Below, one piece after another: positions 24,601-32,343 of a stretch of DNA of 48,663 bases (the first letter of the stretch is position 1; each line of letters starts with the position of its first letter). Position numbers and translations under genes: made by a program. The notes beneath the pieces are model-generated. The model was not told where the DNA came from and ran no database searches. It saw only the letters and a program-made list of their open reading frames with translations. Source of the stretch: Flavobacteriaceae bacterium (lineage in GTDB: Bacteria > Bacteroidota > Bacteroidia > Flavobacteriales > Flavobacteriaceae); the NCBI GenBank assembly GCA_027081505.1, contig JALWKK010000062.1, positions 1-48,663 of the forward strand, in the 5' to 3' direction.

Positions 24601-27009
24601 ATGTCTAAAAGAAGAATAAATAAAGTAGCCGTTATTGGCTCTGGAATAATGGGAAGCGGTATTGCTTGCCATTTTGCAAACATTGGTGTTGAAGTATTAT
24701 TACTGGATATTGTACCGCGTGAACTCACCGAAAAAGAAAAAGCAAAAGGACTTACCTTAGAAGACAAACAAGTAAGAAACCGGTTGGTAAACAACCATCT
24801 TGCAAATGCCATCAAGTCTAAACCCGCTCCTTTGTATCACAAAAGTTTTGCAAAAAGAATTACCACCGGTAACACCGAAGACGATATTGCAAAAGTAGCC
24901 GAAGCCGACTGGATAATAGAAGTAGTGGTAGAGCGTCTGGACATTAAAAAGCTCGTTTTCGACCAACTTGAAAAACACCGAAAACCCGGAACGCTCATTA
25001 CCAGTAACACATCCGGAATACCCATTAAATTTATGAGCGAAGGACGAAGTGACGATTTTCAAAAACACTTCTGTGGTACTCACTTTTTTAACCCGCCACG
25101 CTATCTAAAACTCTTTGAAATAATTCCCGGACCCAAAACATCGCCGGAAATACTATCGTTTTTAAACAATTATGGCGAAAAATTTCTTGGAAAAACTTCG
25201 GTAATAGCCAAAGACACACCCGCATTTATTGGTAACAGAATAGGAATTTACGGCATTCAAAGTCTCTTTTATTTGGTAAAAGAAATGGGACTTACTGTTG
25301 AAGAAGTAGATAAACTAACAGGACCCGTTATTGGTCGCCCTAAATCGGCAACTTTTAGAACCGTAGATGTGGTAGGGCTCGATACACTTGTTCACGTAGC
25401 CAAAGGAATATACGACAACTGCCCCGACGACGAAGAACACAACATTTTTAAAATCCCCGATTTTATTCAAAAAATGATGGATAATAATTGGCTGGGAAGT
25501 AAAACCGGACAAGGATTTTACAAAAAAGTAAAAAACAACGACGGTAAAAGTGAGATACTCGCTTTAGACCTCAATACCTTAGAATACCGCAGCAAAAATA
25601 GAGCTTCCTTTGCAACGTTGGAACTTACCAAACCCATAGATAATGTTATCGACAGGTTTAAACTTTTAATTAATGGAAAAGACAAGGCAGGCGAATTTTA
25701 CCGAAAAAACTTTGCAGCAATGTTTGCCTATTCTTCCAAACGAATTCCCGAAATAGCCGATGAACTCTACAAAATCGATGATGCAATGAAAGCCGGTTTT
25801 GGATGGGAACACGGTCCGTTTCAAATCTGGGATGCCATTGGAGTAGAAAAAGGAATTCAATTAATTAAAGACCTGGGCAAAGAACCTGCTCCTTGGGTGC
25901 TAGATATGATAGACTCGGGAATAACTTCTTTTTATACTGTAAAAGAAGGTGCTACGTATTATTATGATATTCCGCAAAAGAAACACATAAAAATACCCGG
26001 ACAAGATGCCTTTATTATTCTGGATAATATTAGAAAAACCAACGAAGTATATAAAAATAGCGGAGCCGTAATTGAAGACTTAGGCGATGGTATTCTTAAT
26101 GTGGAATTTAGAAGCAAAATGAACTCCATTGGCGGAGATGTACTTGCTGCATTAAACAAAGCCATCGATGTTGCCGAAAAAGATTTTGACGGATTGGTAA
26201 TAGGTAATCAAGGAGTAAACTTCTCTGTAGGAGCCAATATCGGAATGATTTTTATGATGGCAGTAGAACAAGAATACGACGAACTAAATATGGCAATTAA
26301 ATATTTCCAAGATACCGTAATGCGTTTGCGATATTCCTCTATTCCAACAGTAGTTGCTCCACACGGAATGACACTCGGTGGCGGTTGCGAAATGACCTTG
26401 CACGCAGACCGCGTAGTAGCTGCAGCCGAAAGTTATATAGGTCTTGTTGAGTTTGGTGTTGGAGTTATACCCGGAGGTGGCGGATCTAAAGAAATGGCGT
26501 TGCGTGCCGGAGACCGTTTCCATAAAAACGATGTGAAACTAAATGTCTTACAAGATTACTTCCTAACCATAGGAATGGCAAAAGTTTCAACATCAGCATA
26601 CGAAGCTTACGATTTAGACATCTTAAAAAAAGGAAAAGATATCGTTGTTGTAAATAAAGACCGACAACTGGCAACCGCCAAAGCAGTTGCAAGACAAATG
26701 GCAGATCAAGGATACACCAAACCCATCCACAGAAAAGATGTTTACGTTCTCGGAAAACAAGCTCTCGGAATGTTCTTAGTAGGAACCGACTCGATGGAAG
26801 AAGCCCGATACATCTCTGAGTACGATAAAAAAATAGCAAACAAACTGGCTTATGTAATGGCAGGAGGAGACCTCTCTGAACCTTCTTATGTTTCCGAACA
26901 ATATTTGCTCGATTTAGAACGTGAAGCCTTTTTAAGCCTTACAACAGAAAGAAAAACACTGGAACGAATTGAACACATGCTTAAAAAAGGAAAACCGCTA
27001 AGAAATTAA
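24601..27009 (+). CDS. fadN: 3-hydroxyacyl-CoA dehydrogenase / enoyl-CoA hydratase (FadN-type)
   Basis: An 802-residue bifunctional beta-oxidation enzyme. The dehydrogenase comes first: KVAVIGSGIMGSGIACHF, with the NAD loop G13-x-G15-x-x-G18, and FCGTHFFNPPRYLKLFEI with the catalytic-type histidine. The hydratase follows from about 500 to 720: GNQGVNFSVGANI around 533-545 and HGMTLGGGCEMTLHADR around 587-603, forming the oxyanion hole. This order and length match Bacillus FadN (YusL) rather than E. coli FadB, which has the hydratase first. It hydrates trans-2-enoyl-CoA and oxidises the 3-hydroxy product. It works with FadA and FadE, encoded downstream. Confidence 0.93.
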   Translation: MSKRRINKVAVIGSGIMGSGIACHFANIGVEVLLLDIVPRELTEKEKAKGLTLEDKQVRNRLVNNHLANAIKSKPAPLYHKSFAKRITTGNTEDDIAKVAEADWIIEVVVERLDIKKLVFDQLEKHRKPGTLITSNTSGIPIKFMSEGRSDDFQKHFCGTHFFNPPRYLKLFEIIPGPKTSPEILSFLNNYGEKFLGKTSVIAKDTPAFIGNRIGIYGIQSLFYLVKEMGLTVEEVDKLTGPVIGRPKSATFRTVDVVGLDTLVHVAKGIYDNCPDDEEHNIFKIPDFIQKMMDNNWLGSKTGQGFYKKVKNNDGKSEILALDLNTLEYRSKNRASFATLELTKPIDNVIDRFKLLINGKDKAGEFYRKNFAAMFAYSSKRIPEIADELYKIDDAMKAGFGWEHGPFQIWDAIGVEKGIQLIKDLGKEPAPWVLDMIDSGITSFYTVKEGATYYYDIPQKKHIKIPGQDAFIILDNIRKTNEVYKNSGAVIEDLGDGILNVEFRSKMNSIGGDVLAALNKAIDVAEKDFDGLVIGNQGVNFSVGANIGMIFMMAVEQEYDELNMAIKYFQDTVMRLRYSSIPTVVAPHGMTLGGGCEMTLHADRVVAAAESYIGLVEFGVGVIPGGGGSKEMALRAGDRFHKNDVKLNVLQDYFLTIGMAKVSTSAYEAYDLDILKKGKDIVVVNKDRQLATAKAVARQMADQGYTKPIHRKDVYVLGKQALGMFLVGTDSMEEARYISEYDKKIANKLAYVMAGGDLSEPSYVSEQYLLDLEREAFLSLTTERKTLERIEHMLKKGKPLRN

Positions 27010-27011
27010 TA

Positions 27012-27102
27012 AAAACATTATAAACCAAAATATAAAAGTATGTAATATGAACTATTCACTACAAAAATCACTAACTAATGATAAAAACAAAACCTAATAC
27101 TT
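27012..27102 (+). repeat. Upstream copy of a ~90-bp direct repeat (3' end of a lost four-helix-bundle gene copy)
   Basis: This segment, starting 3 bp after the fadN stop, matches 27544-27635 with few differences. It can still be read as MNYSLQKSLTNDKNKT-stop, against MNYSLQKSLTNNKNKT-stop in the intact gene. It is therefore the tail of an older copy of the gene at 27263, whose 5' part is gone. Confidence 0.8.
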
Positions 27103-27254
27103 AATACCATGTACCTTGTACCCAACACCTCGTACCTTGTACCCAATACTTTGTACCTTGTACCCAACACTTTGTACCTTGTACTTAATACTTTGTACCC
27201 AATACCTCGTACCTTGTACTTAATACTTTATACCTAACACCTAATACTTAACAC
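27095..27254. repeat. Degenerate minisatellite, about 21-bp units
   Basis: About seven imperfect units built on TTTGTACCTTGTACCCAA plus TAC/CAC, some shortened to half units. Variation is concentrated at C/T positions. It fills the space between the old gene tail and the intact four-helix-bundle gene. A shorter stretch of the same style (27631-27680) follows the intact gene. No spacers of unique sequence exist, so it is not a CRISPR array. Several units contain TACTTTG, one base short of a -7 box. Confidence 0.8.
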
Positions 27255-27262
27255 ATAAAACC

Positions 27263-27631
27263 ATGCACAAGTTTAAAGACTTAAAAATTTGGCAAAAAGC
27301 AATGGGCATAACAGAAGCTGTCTATAAGTTGTCCTCCTCTTTTCCTAAGGAAGAAAAATACGGTTTAACAAGCCAAATAAGACGAAGTGCTGTTTCTATT
27401 GCCTCAAACATTGCCGAAGGTGCCGGAAGAAATTCAAATAAAGAATTTATATATTTCTTAAGTATTGCTAACGGTTCTTCATTCGAGTTACTTACACAAA
27501 TATATTTATCAAAAAGATTAAATCTTTCTTCAGAAGAAGAAACAAAACCTATTATAAATCAAATATCGGAAGTATGTAATATGAATTATTCACTACAAAA
27601 ATCATTAACTAATAATAAAAACAAAACTTAA
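27263..27631 (+). CDS. Four-helix-bundle protein of the 23S rRNA intervening-sequence family
   Basis: A 122-residue protein. FKDLKIWQKAM at the start and SQIRRSAVSIASNIAEGAGR in the middle are the classic signature of the 23S-rRNA-intervening-sequence (IVP, S23-like) family, which folds as a four-helix bundle. These genes occur both inside rRNA inserts and, as here, scattered in Bacteroidota genomes; biochemical function is unknown. Here it sits inside the fad operon between fadN and fadA, flanked by minisatellite DNA and by the remnant of a second copy. It appears complete. Confidence 0.92.
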   Translation: MHKFKDLKIWQKAMGITEAVYKLSSSFPKEEKYGLTSQIRRSAVSIASNIAEGAGRNSNKEFIYFLSIANGSSFELLTQIYLSKRLNLSSEEETKPIINQISEVCNMNYSLQKSLTNNKNKT

Positions 27632-27635
27632 TACT
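27544..27635 (+). repeat. Downstream copy of the ~90-bp direct repeat
   Basis: The 3' end of the intact four-helix-bundle gene plus the first bases after its stop, repeated at 27012-27102. Both copies are followed by TACTT-type repeats, so the duplicated unit was gene plus minisatellite. Confidence 0.8.
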
Positions 27636-27696
27636 TTCACTTAGTACTTAGTACTTTGTACAAAAAACACTTAATACTTTTTAAAAAAATAAAACC

Positions 27697-28887
27697 ATGA
27701 AAACAGCATATATAGTAAAAGCATACCGGACAGCAGTAGGAAAAGCTCCGCGAGGACTATTCCGTTTTAAACGCCCGGACGAAATGGCGGCAGAAACAAT
27801 TAACTACCTGTTAAGCAAAGTACCCGAACTCGATAAAAAACAAATAGACGACGTAATGGTAGGTTGCGCTATGCCCGAAGCCGAACAAGGTCTAAATATG
27901 GCTCGCTTGATATCGTTAATGGGGATACAAATAGAAGACGTTCCGGGAGTAACCGTAAACCGTTATTGCGCTTCCGGATTAGAAACCATTGCCATGGCAA
28001 CCGCAAAAATTCAAAGCGGTATGGCAAATTGCATTATTGCCGGAGGTGCCGAAAGTATGAGCTATATCCCAATGGGAGGTTACAAACCCACACCCGATTA
28101 TAAACTGGCAAAAAAAGGACACGAAGATTATTACTGGGGAATGGGACTAACCGCCGAAGCAGTAGCAAATGAATACAACGTTTCAAGAGAAGACCAAGAT
28201 GAATTTGCTTACAACAGCCATATGAAAGCACTTAAAGCACAAGCCGAAGACCGCTTTCAAGACCAAATAGTTCCTATAAATGTAGAACATACTTTTGTAA
28301 ATGAAGCTGGTAAAAAAGAAACCAAAAACTATACCGTTACCAAAGATGAGGGACCCCGAAAAGGCACGTCACTGGAAGCCCTTGCAAAACTCCGTCCTGT
28401 TTTTGCGGCAGGAGGAAGTGTAACAGCAGGTAACTCTTCACAAATGAGCGATGGTGCAGCGTTTGTACTTATTATGAATGAAGAAATGGTAAAACAACTT
28501 AACTTAGAACCGGTTGCCAGAATGGTAAACTTTGCAGCAGCAGGAGTACCGCCCAGAATTATGGGAATAGGACCGGTAAAAGCCATTCCCAAAGCACTAA
28601 AACAAGCCGGATTAAAACAAAGTGATATTGATTTAATCGAACTCAACGAAGCATTTGCCTCACAATCTTTAGCCGTAATAAGAGAATTGGGACTTAACCC
28701 CGACATCGTAAATGTAAACGGAGGTGCCATAGCACTAGGACACCCTTTAGGTTGCACCGGAGCAAAACTTTCTACACAATTGTTTGACGAAATGCGAAAA
28801 CGAGACATGAAAGGAAAATACGGACTGGTAACCATGTGTGTAGGTACGGGACAAGGTGCTGCAGGCATTTTTGAGTTCTTAAATTAA
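27697..28887 (+). CDS. fadA: Acetyl-CoA C-acyltransferase (3-ketoacyl-CoA thiolase)
   Basis: A 396-residue thiolase. The acylated cysteine is C91 in VNRYCASGLE. The second catalytic pair is H349 in GGAIALGHPLG and C381 in CVGTGQG. It cleaves 3-ketoacyl-CoA with CoA to give acetyl-CoA and a shortened acyl-CoA, the last step of each beta-oxidation round. It follows fadN in the same operon, although the four-helix-bundle gene and repeats now separate them by 687 bp. The neighbours make a degradative thiolase more likely than a biosynthetic acetoacetyl-CoA thiolase. Confidence 0.95.
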   Translation: MKTAYIVKAYRTAVGKAPRGLFRFKRPDEMAAETINYLLSKVPELDKKQIDDVMVGCAMPEAEQGLNMARLISLMGIQIEDVPGVTVNRYCASGLETIAMATAKIQSGMANCIIAGGAESMSYIPMGGYKPTPDYKLAKKGHEDYYWGMGLTAEAVANEYNVSREDQDEFAYNSHMKALKAQAEDRFQDQIVPINVEHTFVNEAGKKETKNYTVTKDEGPRKGTSLEALAKLRPVFAAGGSVTAGNSSQMSDGAAFVLIMNEEMVKQLNLEPVARMVNFAAAGVPPRIMGIGPVKAIPKALKQAGLKQSDIDLIELNEAFASQSLAVIRELGLNPDIVNVNGGAIALGHPLGCTGAKLSTQLFDEMRKRDMKGKYGLVTMCVGTGQGAAGIFEFLN

Positions 28888-28986
28888 GTGTATGCATTAT
28901 TCACACAGAATGCCTGTTGAAAATAAATTCTGTACCGTGTAAGAACATAGCTTAAAAAAATTAATTGTTAAAAAATTATTTTTAAA

Positions 28987-29370
28987 ATGAATGAAATAAC
29001 GTTCATAATTTATGTAAAAAACCAACAAAAAAGCAAACGTTTTTACGAAACTATTTTGCAGAAAACACCATCATTAAATGTTCCGGGAATGACCGAATTT
29101 AAACTAACCCATTCGGTAAAATTAGGAATAATGCCGGAAAGTGGAATTGCAAAAATTATCAAAAAACACCTGCCGCATCCCAAAGACGGAAACGGAATAC
29201 CAAGATGCGAACTTTATTTAATAGTAAAAAAACCGTCCGAATACATTAGCAGAGGAATAAAATTGGGAGGAAAAGAAATTAGTAAATTACAAAAAAGAGA
29301 TTGGGGACATAATGTAGGATATATATCCGATTTAGACGGACACATATTGGCTTTTGCTGAAAAAAATTAA
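28987..29370 (+). CDS. VOC-family (glyoxalase/bleomycin-resistance-like) protein
   Basis: A 127-residue protein with two beta-alpha-beta-beta-beta modules: ITFIIYVKNQQKSKRFYETI at the start and CELYLIVKKPSEYISRGIKL in the second half, ending in VGYISDLDGHILAFAE, which carries the usual final metal-ligand glutamate. VOC proteins include lyases, dioxygenases and antibiotic-binding proteins, and the substrate is not predictable here. It sits 99 bp after fadA and 38 bp before fadE, so it is transcribed with the fad genes, but it is not a normal part of that pathway. Confidence 0.88.
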   Translation: MNEITFIIYVKNQQKSKRFYETILQKTPSLNVPGMTEFKLTHSVKLGIMPESGIAKIIKKHLPHPKDGNGIPRCELYLIVKKPSEYISRGIKLGGKEISKLQKRDWGHNVGYISDLDGHILAFAEKN

Positions 29371-29408
29371 AGATAACAAGTAGAATTAAACAATAAAAAA
29401 TAAAAATT

Positions 29409-31211
29409 ATGAGTAACGAGGAAAATAATATACTACGAGGCGGACAATTTATTGTTAAAGAAACCGCTCCGGAAGACGTATTTACTCCCGAAGATTTTTC
29501 GGAAGAACAAAAAATGATGCGCGATTCGGTAATCGAATTTGTCGATCGCGAAATTTGGCCTCAAAAACCAAGATTTGAAAAACACGATTACGATTTTACA
29601 TTAGAAATAATGAAAAAAACCGGAGAACTGGGATTACTAGGGGTTGCAGTACCCGAAGCCTACGGAGGTCTCGGTATGGGATTTATTTCTACTGTATTGG
29701 TATGCGACTATATATCCGGAACTAGCGGATCGTTTAGTACCGCTTTTGGTGCCCATACCGGAATTGGCACAATGCCTATCGTTCTCTACGGAACCGAGGA
29801 ACAAAAGAAAAAATACGTACCAAAACTTGCCACAGGCGAATGGATGGGAGCTTACTGCCTAACCGAACCCGGAGCCGGTAGCGATGCCAATAGCGGAAAG
29901 ACCAAAGCCGAATTAAGCGAGGACGGAAAACACTACATTATTAACGGACAAAAAATGTGGATATCCAATGCCGGATTTGCCAATTTATTTATCGTTTTTG
30001 CCAGAATTGAAGACGATAAATACATCACCGGATTTATTGTAGAAAACAACCCCGATAACGGAATTACCCTCGGAGAAGAAGAACATAAACTGGGTATTCA
30101 TTCCTCCTCTACCCGACAAGTATTTTTTAACAACACAAAAGTGCCGGTAGAAAATATGCTCTCTGAAAGAGGTAACGGATTTAAAATCGCAATGAACGCA
30201 TTAAATATTGGAAGAATTAAACTTGCCGCAGCCTGCTTAGATGCACAACGTAGAGTTATTACCGATGCGGTAAACTATGCAAACGAACGCATACAATTTA
30301 AAACTCCCATTGCAAAGTTTGGTGCTATTAAAGCTAAAATTGCCGAAATGGCAACCAGTTTATATGCAGACGAAAGTGCTGTGTATAGAGCATCGGCAGA
30401 TATCGAAAAACGCATAAAAATTCGTGAAACAGAAGGGAACACTCATCAGGAAGCCGAATTAAAAGGAGTAGAAGAATTTGCTATAGAATGTTCTATCCTT
30501 AAAGTAGCCGTATCGGAAGATGTGCAAAATTGCACCGATGAAGGTATTCAAATTTACGGCGGAATGGGCTTTAGTGCAGAAGCACCTATGGAATCGGCTT
30601 GGCGGGATGCTCGTATTGCCAGAATTTATGAAGGTACAAACGAAATTAACCGAATGCTCGCTGTAGGAATGTTAGTGAAAAAAGCGATGAAAGGTCACGT
30701 AGATTTACTTAAACCCGCTATGGCTGTTGCCGATGAACTTACCGGAATTCCTTCATTTGATATGCCCGATTACAGCCAAACACTCTCTGAAGAAGCAGAT
30801 ATGGTATCCAAACTTAAAAAAGTATTCTTAATGGTTGCCGGAAGTGCAGTACAAAAATTTGGAACCGAATTAGAACAACACCAACAAATTTTAATGGCTG
30901 CTGCCGATATTCTTATCGAAATTTATCTCGCTGAAAGCACCCTACTTAGAACACAGAAGAATGCAAAACGGTTTGGAGAAGAAAATCAAAAAACGCAAAT
31001 AGCTATGGCACAATTATATTTGTATAATGCCGTGGATATTATAAGTAAAAAAGCCAAAGAGGCAATTGTTTCTTTTGCCGAAGGCGACGAACAAAAAATG
31101 ATGCTAATGGGACTTAAGCGTTTTACCAAATATCAAAACATGCCAAATGTTGTTGCCTTACGCAACCAAATTGCAGAAAAGGTATCTAAAGAAAACAAAT
31201 ACCCGTTTTAA
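29409..31211 (+). CDS. fadE: Acyl-CoA dehydrogenase (FadE-type, long form)
   Basis: A 600-residue flavoprotein. FAD and substrate segments are visible: AYCLTEPGAGSDANSGKT (about 152-169), MWISNAGFANLFIVFAR, and the catalytic glutamate E408 in RIYEGTNEINRM. A C-terminal extension of about 160 residues, beyond the normal 380-440-residue core, matches Bacillus FadE (YusJ, about 594). It oxidises acyl-CoA to trans-2-enoyl-CoA and passes electrons to ETF, encoded at 41265-42984. It is the last gene of the fad operon; a strong terminator follows 37 bp after its stop. Confidence 0.95.
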   Translation: MSNEENNILRGGQFIVKETAPEDVFTPEDFSEEQKMMRDSVIEFVDREIWPQKPRFEKHDYDFTLEIMKKTGELGLLGVAVPEAYGGLGMGFISTVLVCDYISGTSGSFSTAFGAHTGIGTMPIVLYGTEEQKKKYVPKLATGEWMGAYCLTEPGAGSDANSGKTKAELSEDGKHYIINGQKMWISNAGFANLFIVFARIEDDKYITGFIVENNPDNGITLGEEEHKLGIHSSSTRQVFFNNTKVPVENMLSERGNGFKIAMNALNIGRIKLAAACLDAQRRVITDAVNYANERIQFKTPIAKFGAIKAKIAEMATSLYADESAVYRASADIEKRIKIRETEGNTHQEAELKGVEEFAIECSILKVAVSEDVQNCTDEGIQIYGGMGFSAEAPMESAWRDARIARIYEGTNEINRMLAVGMLVKKAMKGHVDLLKPAMAVADELTGIPSFDMPDYSQTLSEEADMVSKLKKVFLMVAGSAVQKFGTELEQHQQILMAAADILIEIYLAESTLLRTQKNAKRFGEENQKTQIAMAQLYLYNAVDIISKKAKEAIVSFAEGDEQKMMLMGLKRFTKYQNMPNVVALRNQIAEKVSKENKYPF

Positions 31212-31247
31212 AGATTACTCGATTTGTCGAGACTATACACTTAAAGT

Positions 31248-31283
31248 TAAAACCGTTTCAACTAATTGAAGCGGTTTTTTAAT
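31248..31283 (+). terminator. Intrinsic terminator of the fad operon
   Basis: CCGTTTCAA pairs with TTGAAGCGG (one G-T wobble) across a 4-base loop, followed by six T. It closes the marR-fadE unit. Confidence 0.8.
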
Positions 31284-31326
31284 TTAATAATTTATGTACT
31301 TTTATAGACTATTATCACTTTTAGCT

Positions 31327-32187
31327 ATGAACAAATTACTGTTTTTATTAATTCCTTTTTTTGGCTTTTCACAATCGAATACCGAAGTATTTGTATTTGA
31401 TTATAATTTTAATCCGGAGGGATTAGAAATTTCTAATTTTACCAATATATCCAATAATCCCGGGTACGACAATCAACCTTCATTTTATTTGGATGATTCC
31501 GTTCTTTATGCACGAACCAATAACAATCAAACCGATATTTTCAGTTATACATTTCAAGGTAAAACAAATACTCGTGTAAACAAACCAACATCGGGAGGAG
31601 AATATTCACCTCAACGTATTCCCGGTAGTTTTGATATTGCAGCAGTACGATTAGATACTTCAGGATTACAACGATTGTACAAATACGATGAACGTTCGGG
31701 AGCTTCTACCGTATTACTGAATAATTTACAAGTTGCCTATTATACTTTTTTTAATAAAGACACCATTGTTTCGGCTGTGTTAGACGGTAATGATTTAGAC
31801 TTAGTGATTTCTTCCATTAGACAAAAAACAAACGACACGATAACTAATAAAGTTGGCAGGTCTATTAGTAATGTCCCGCTTTCTAATAATTGTAGTTATA
31901 CTGTTATTAATGAAGATGGTAATCACGACCTTTATATCATTGATATGGAAACCGGAGATAGTTTTTTTGTTTGCGAACTACCTATTGGTGTAGAAGATTA
32001 TGCTTGGTTAGATGGTGATAGAATTATTATAGGAAGTAATTCCGCTATCTTTGTTTATGACTTGTTTGGCAGTCAAAAATGGGAAAAATTAATAGATTTA
32101 TCTCCCTATTCTATTTTAAATATTACGCGTTTGTCTGTGAATTCAAAACTAAAAAAAATGGCAATAGTAGCCGAATTAAGCCAATAA
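31327..32187 (+). CDS. Secreted beta-propeller-like protein
   Basis: A 286-residue protein from ATG 31327, with signal MNKLLFLLIPFFGFSQ-SNTE. The mature part has repeating blade-like strands: PSFYLDDSVLYARTNN, TDIFSYTF, EYSPQRIPGSFDIAAVRLD, LQRLYKYDERSGAS, HDLYIIDMETGD and VEDYAWLDGDRIIIGSN. The pattern resembles the TolB/WD40-like PD40 fold. It probably acts in the periplasm, perhaps in protein-protein contact. It is flanked by terminators on both sides and so is monocistronic. The function is unknown. Confidence 0.75.
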   Translation: MNKLLFLLIPFFGFSQSNTEVFVFDYNFNPEGLEISNFTNISNNPGYDNQPSFYLDDSVLYARTNNNQTDIFSYTFQGKTNTRVNKPTSGGEYSPQRIPGSFDIAAVRLDTSGLQRLYKYDERSGASTVLLNNLQVAYYTFFNKDTIVSAVLDGNDLDLVISSIRQKTNDTITNKVGRSISNVPLSNNCSYTVINEDGNHDLYIIDMETGDSFFVCELPIGVEDYAWLDGDRIIIGSNSAIFVYDLFGSQKWEKLIDLSPYSILNITRLSVNSKLKKMAIVAELSQ

Positions 32188-32188
32188 A

Positions 32189-32215
32189 AAAAGCCGTTTG
32201 GTTTAAACGGCTTTT
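32189..32215. terminator. Intrinsic terminator after the propeller protein
   Basis: GCCGTTT pairs perfectly with AAACGGC across a 5-base loop, with A-runs before and T-runs after. It may act on both strands, because the pyrophosphatase gene converges from the right. Confidence 0.8.
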
Positions 32216-32239
32216 ACTTTTTTAATGGAAAGATTTTAT

Positions 32240-32343
32240 CTAATTACGTAACTCTTTAACCTTCTCCTTAATTTCTTCAATAGTACCGGTAAAGGTTTTT
32301 TTCTCGATAACTTTCTTACCATTTGTTTCAGTTTCAATGGTAA
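32240..32343 (-). pseudogene. Out-of-frame C-terminal tail of the membrane pyrophosphatase
   Basis: Directly after the hppA stop (32344-32346) a different minus-strand frame reads [18 protein letters not shown] and then TFTGTIEEIKEKVKELRN, ending in TAG at 32242-32240. As I recall, flavobacterial membrane pyrophosphatases often end in such a charged tail (Thr/Glu-rich strands, then an EEIKEKV-type helix). One extra base near the hppA end would restore the fusion. I read this as a recent frameshift or a base error, not as a separate gene. Confidence 0.6.

Noticed and set aside
27095-27254. CRISPR-like repeat array
   Set aside because: The units follow one another without unique spacers and differ from each other at many C/T positions; no cas gene is near.
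28329-28868. 179-codon open frame antisense to fadA
   Set aside because: Mirrors the thiolase coding sequence and shows no domain of its own.
28905-28933. ACAGAAT/ATTCTGT inverted repeat between fadA and the VOC gene
   Set aside because: A 7-bp stem with a 15-base loop and no T-run; too weak to call a terminator or an operator, and it does not match the marR palindrome.
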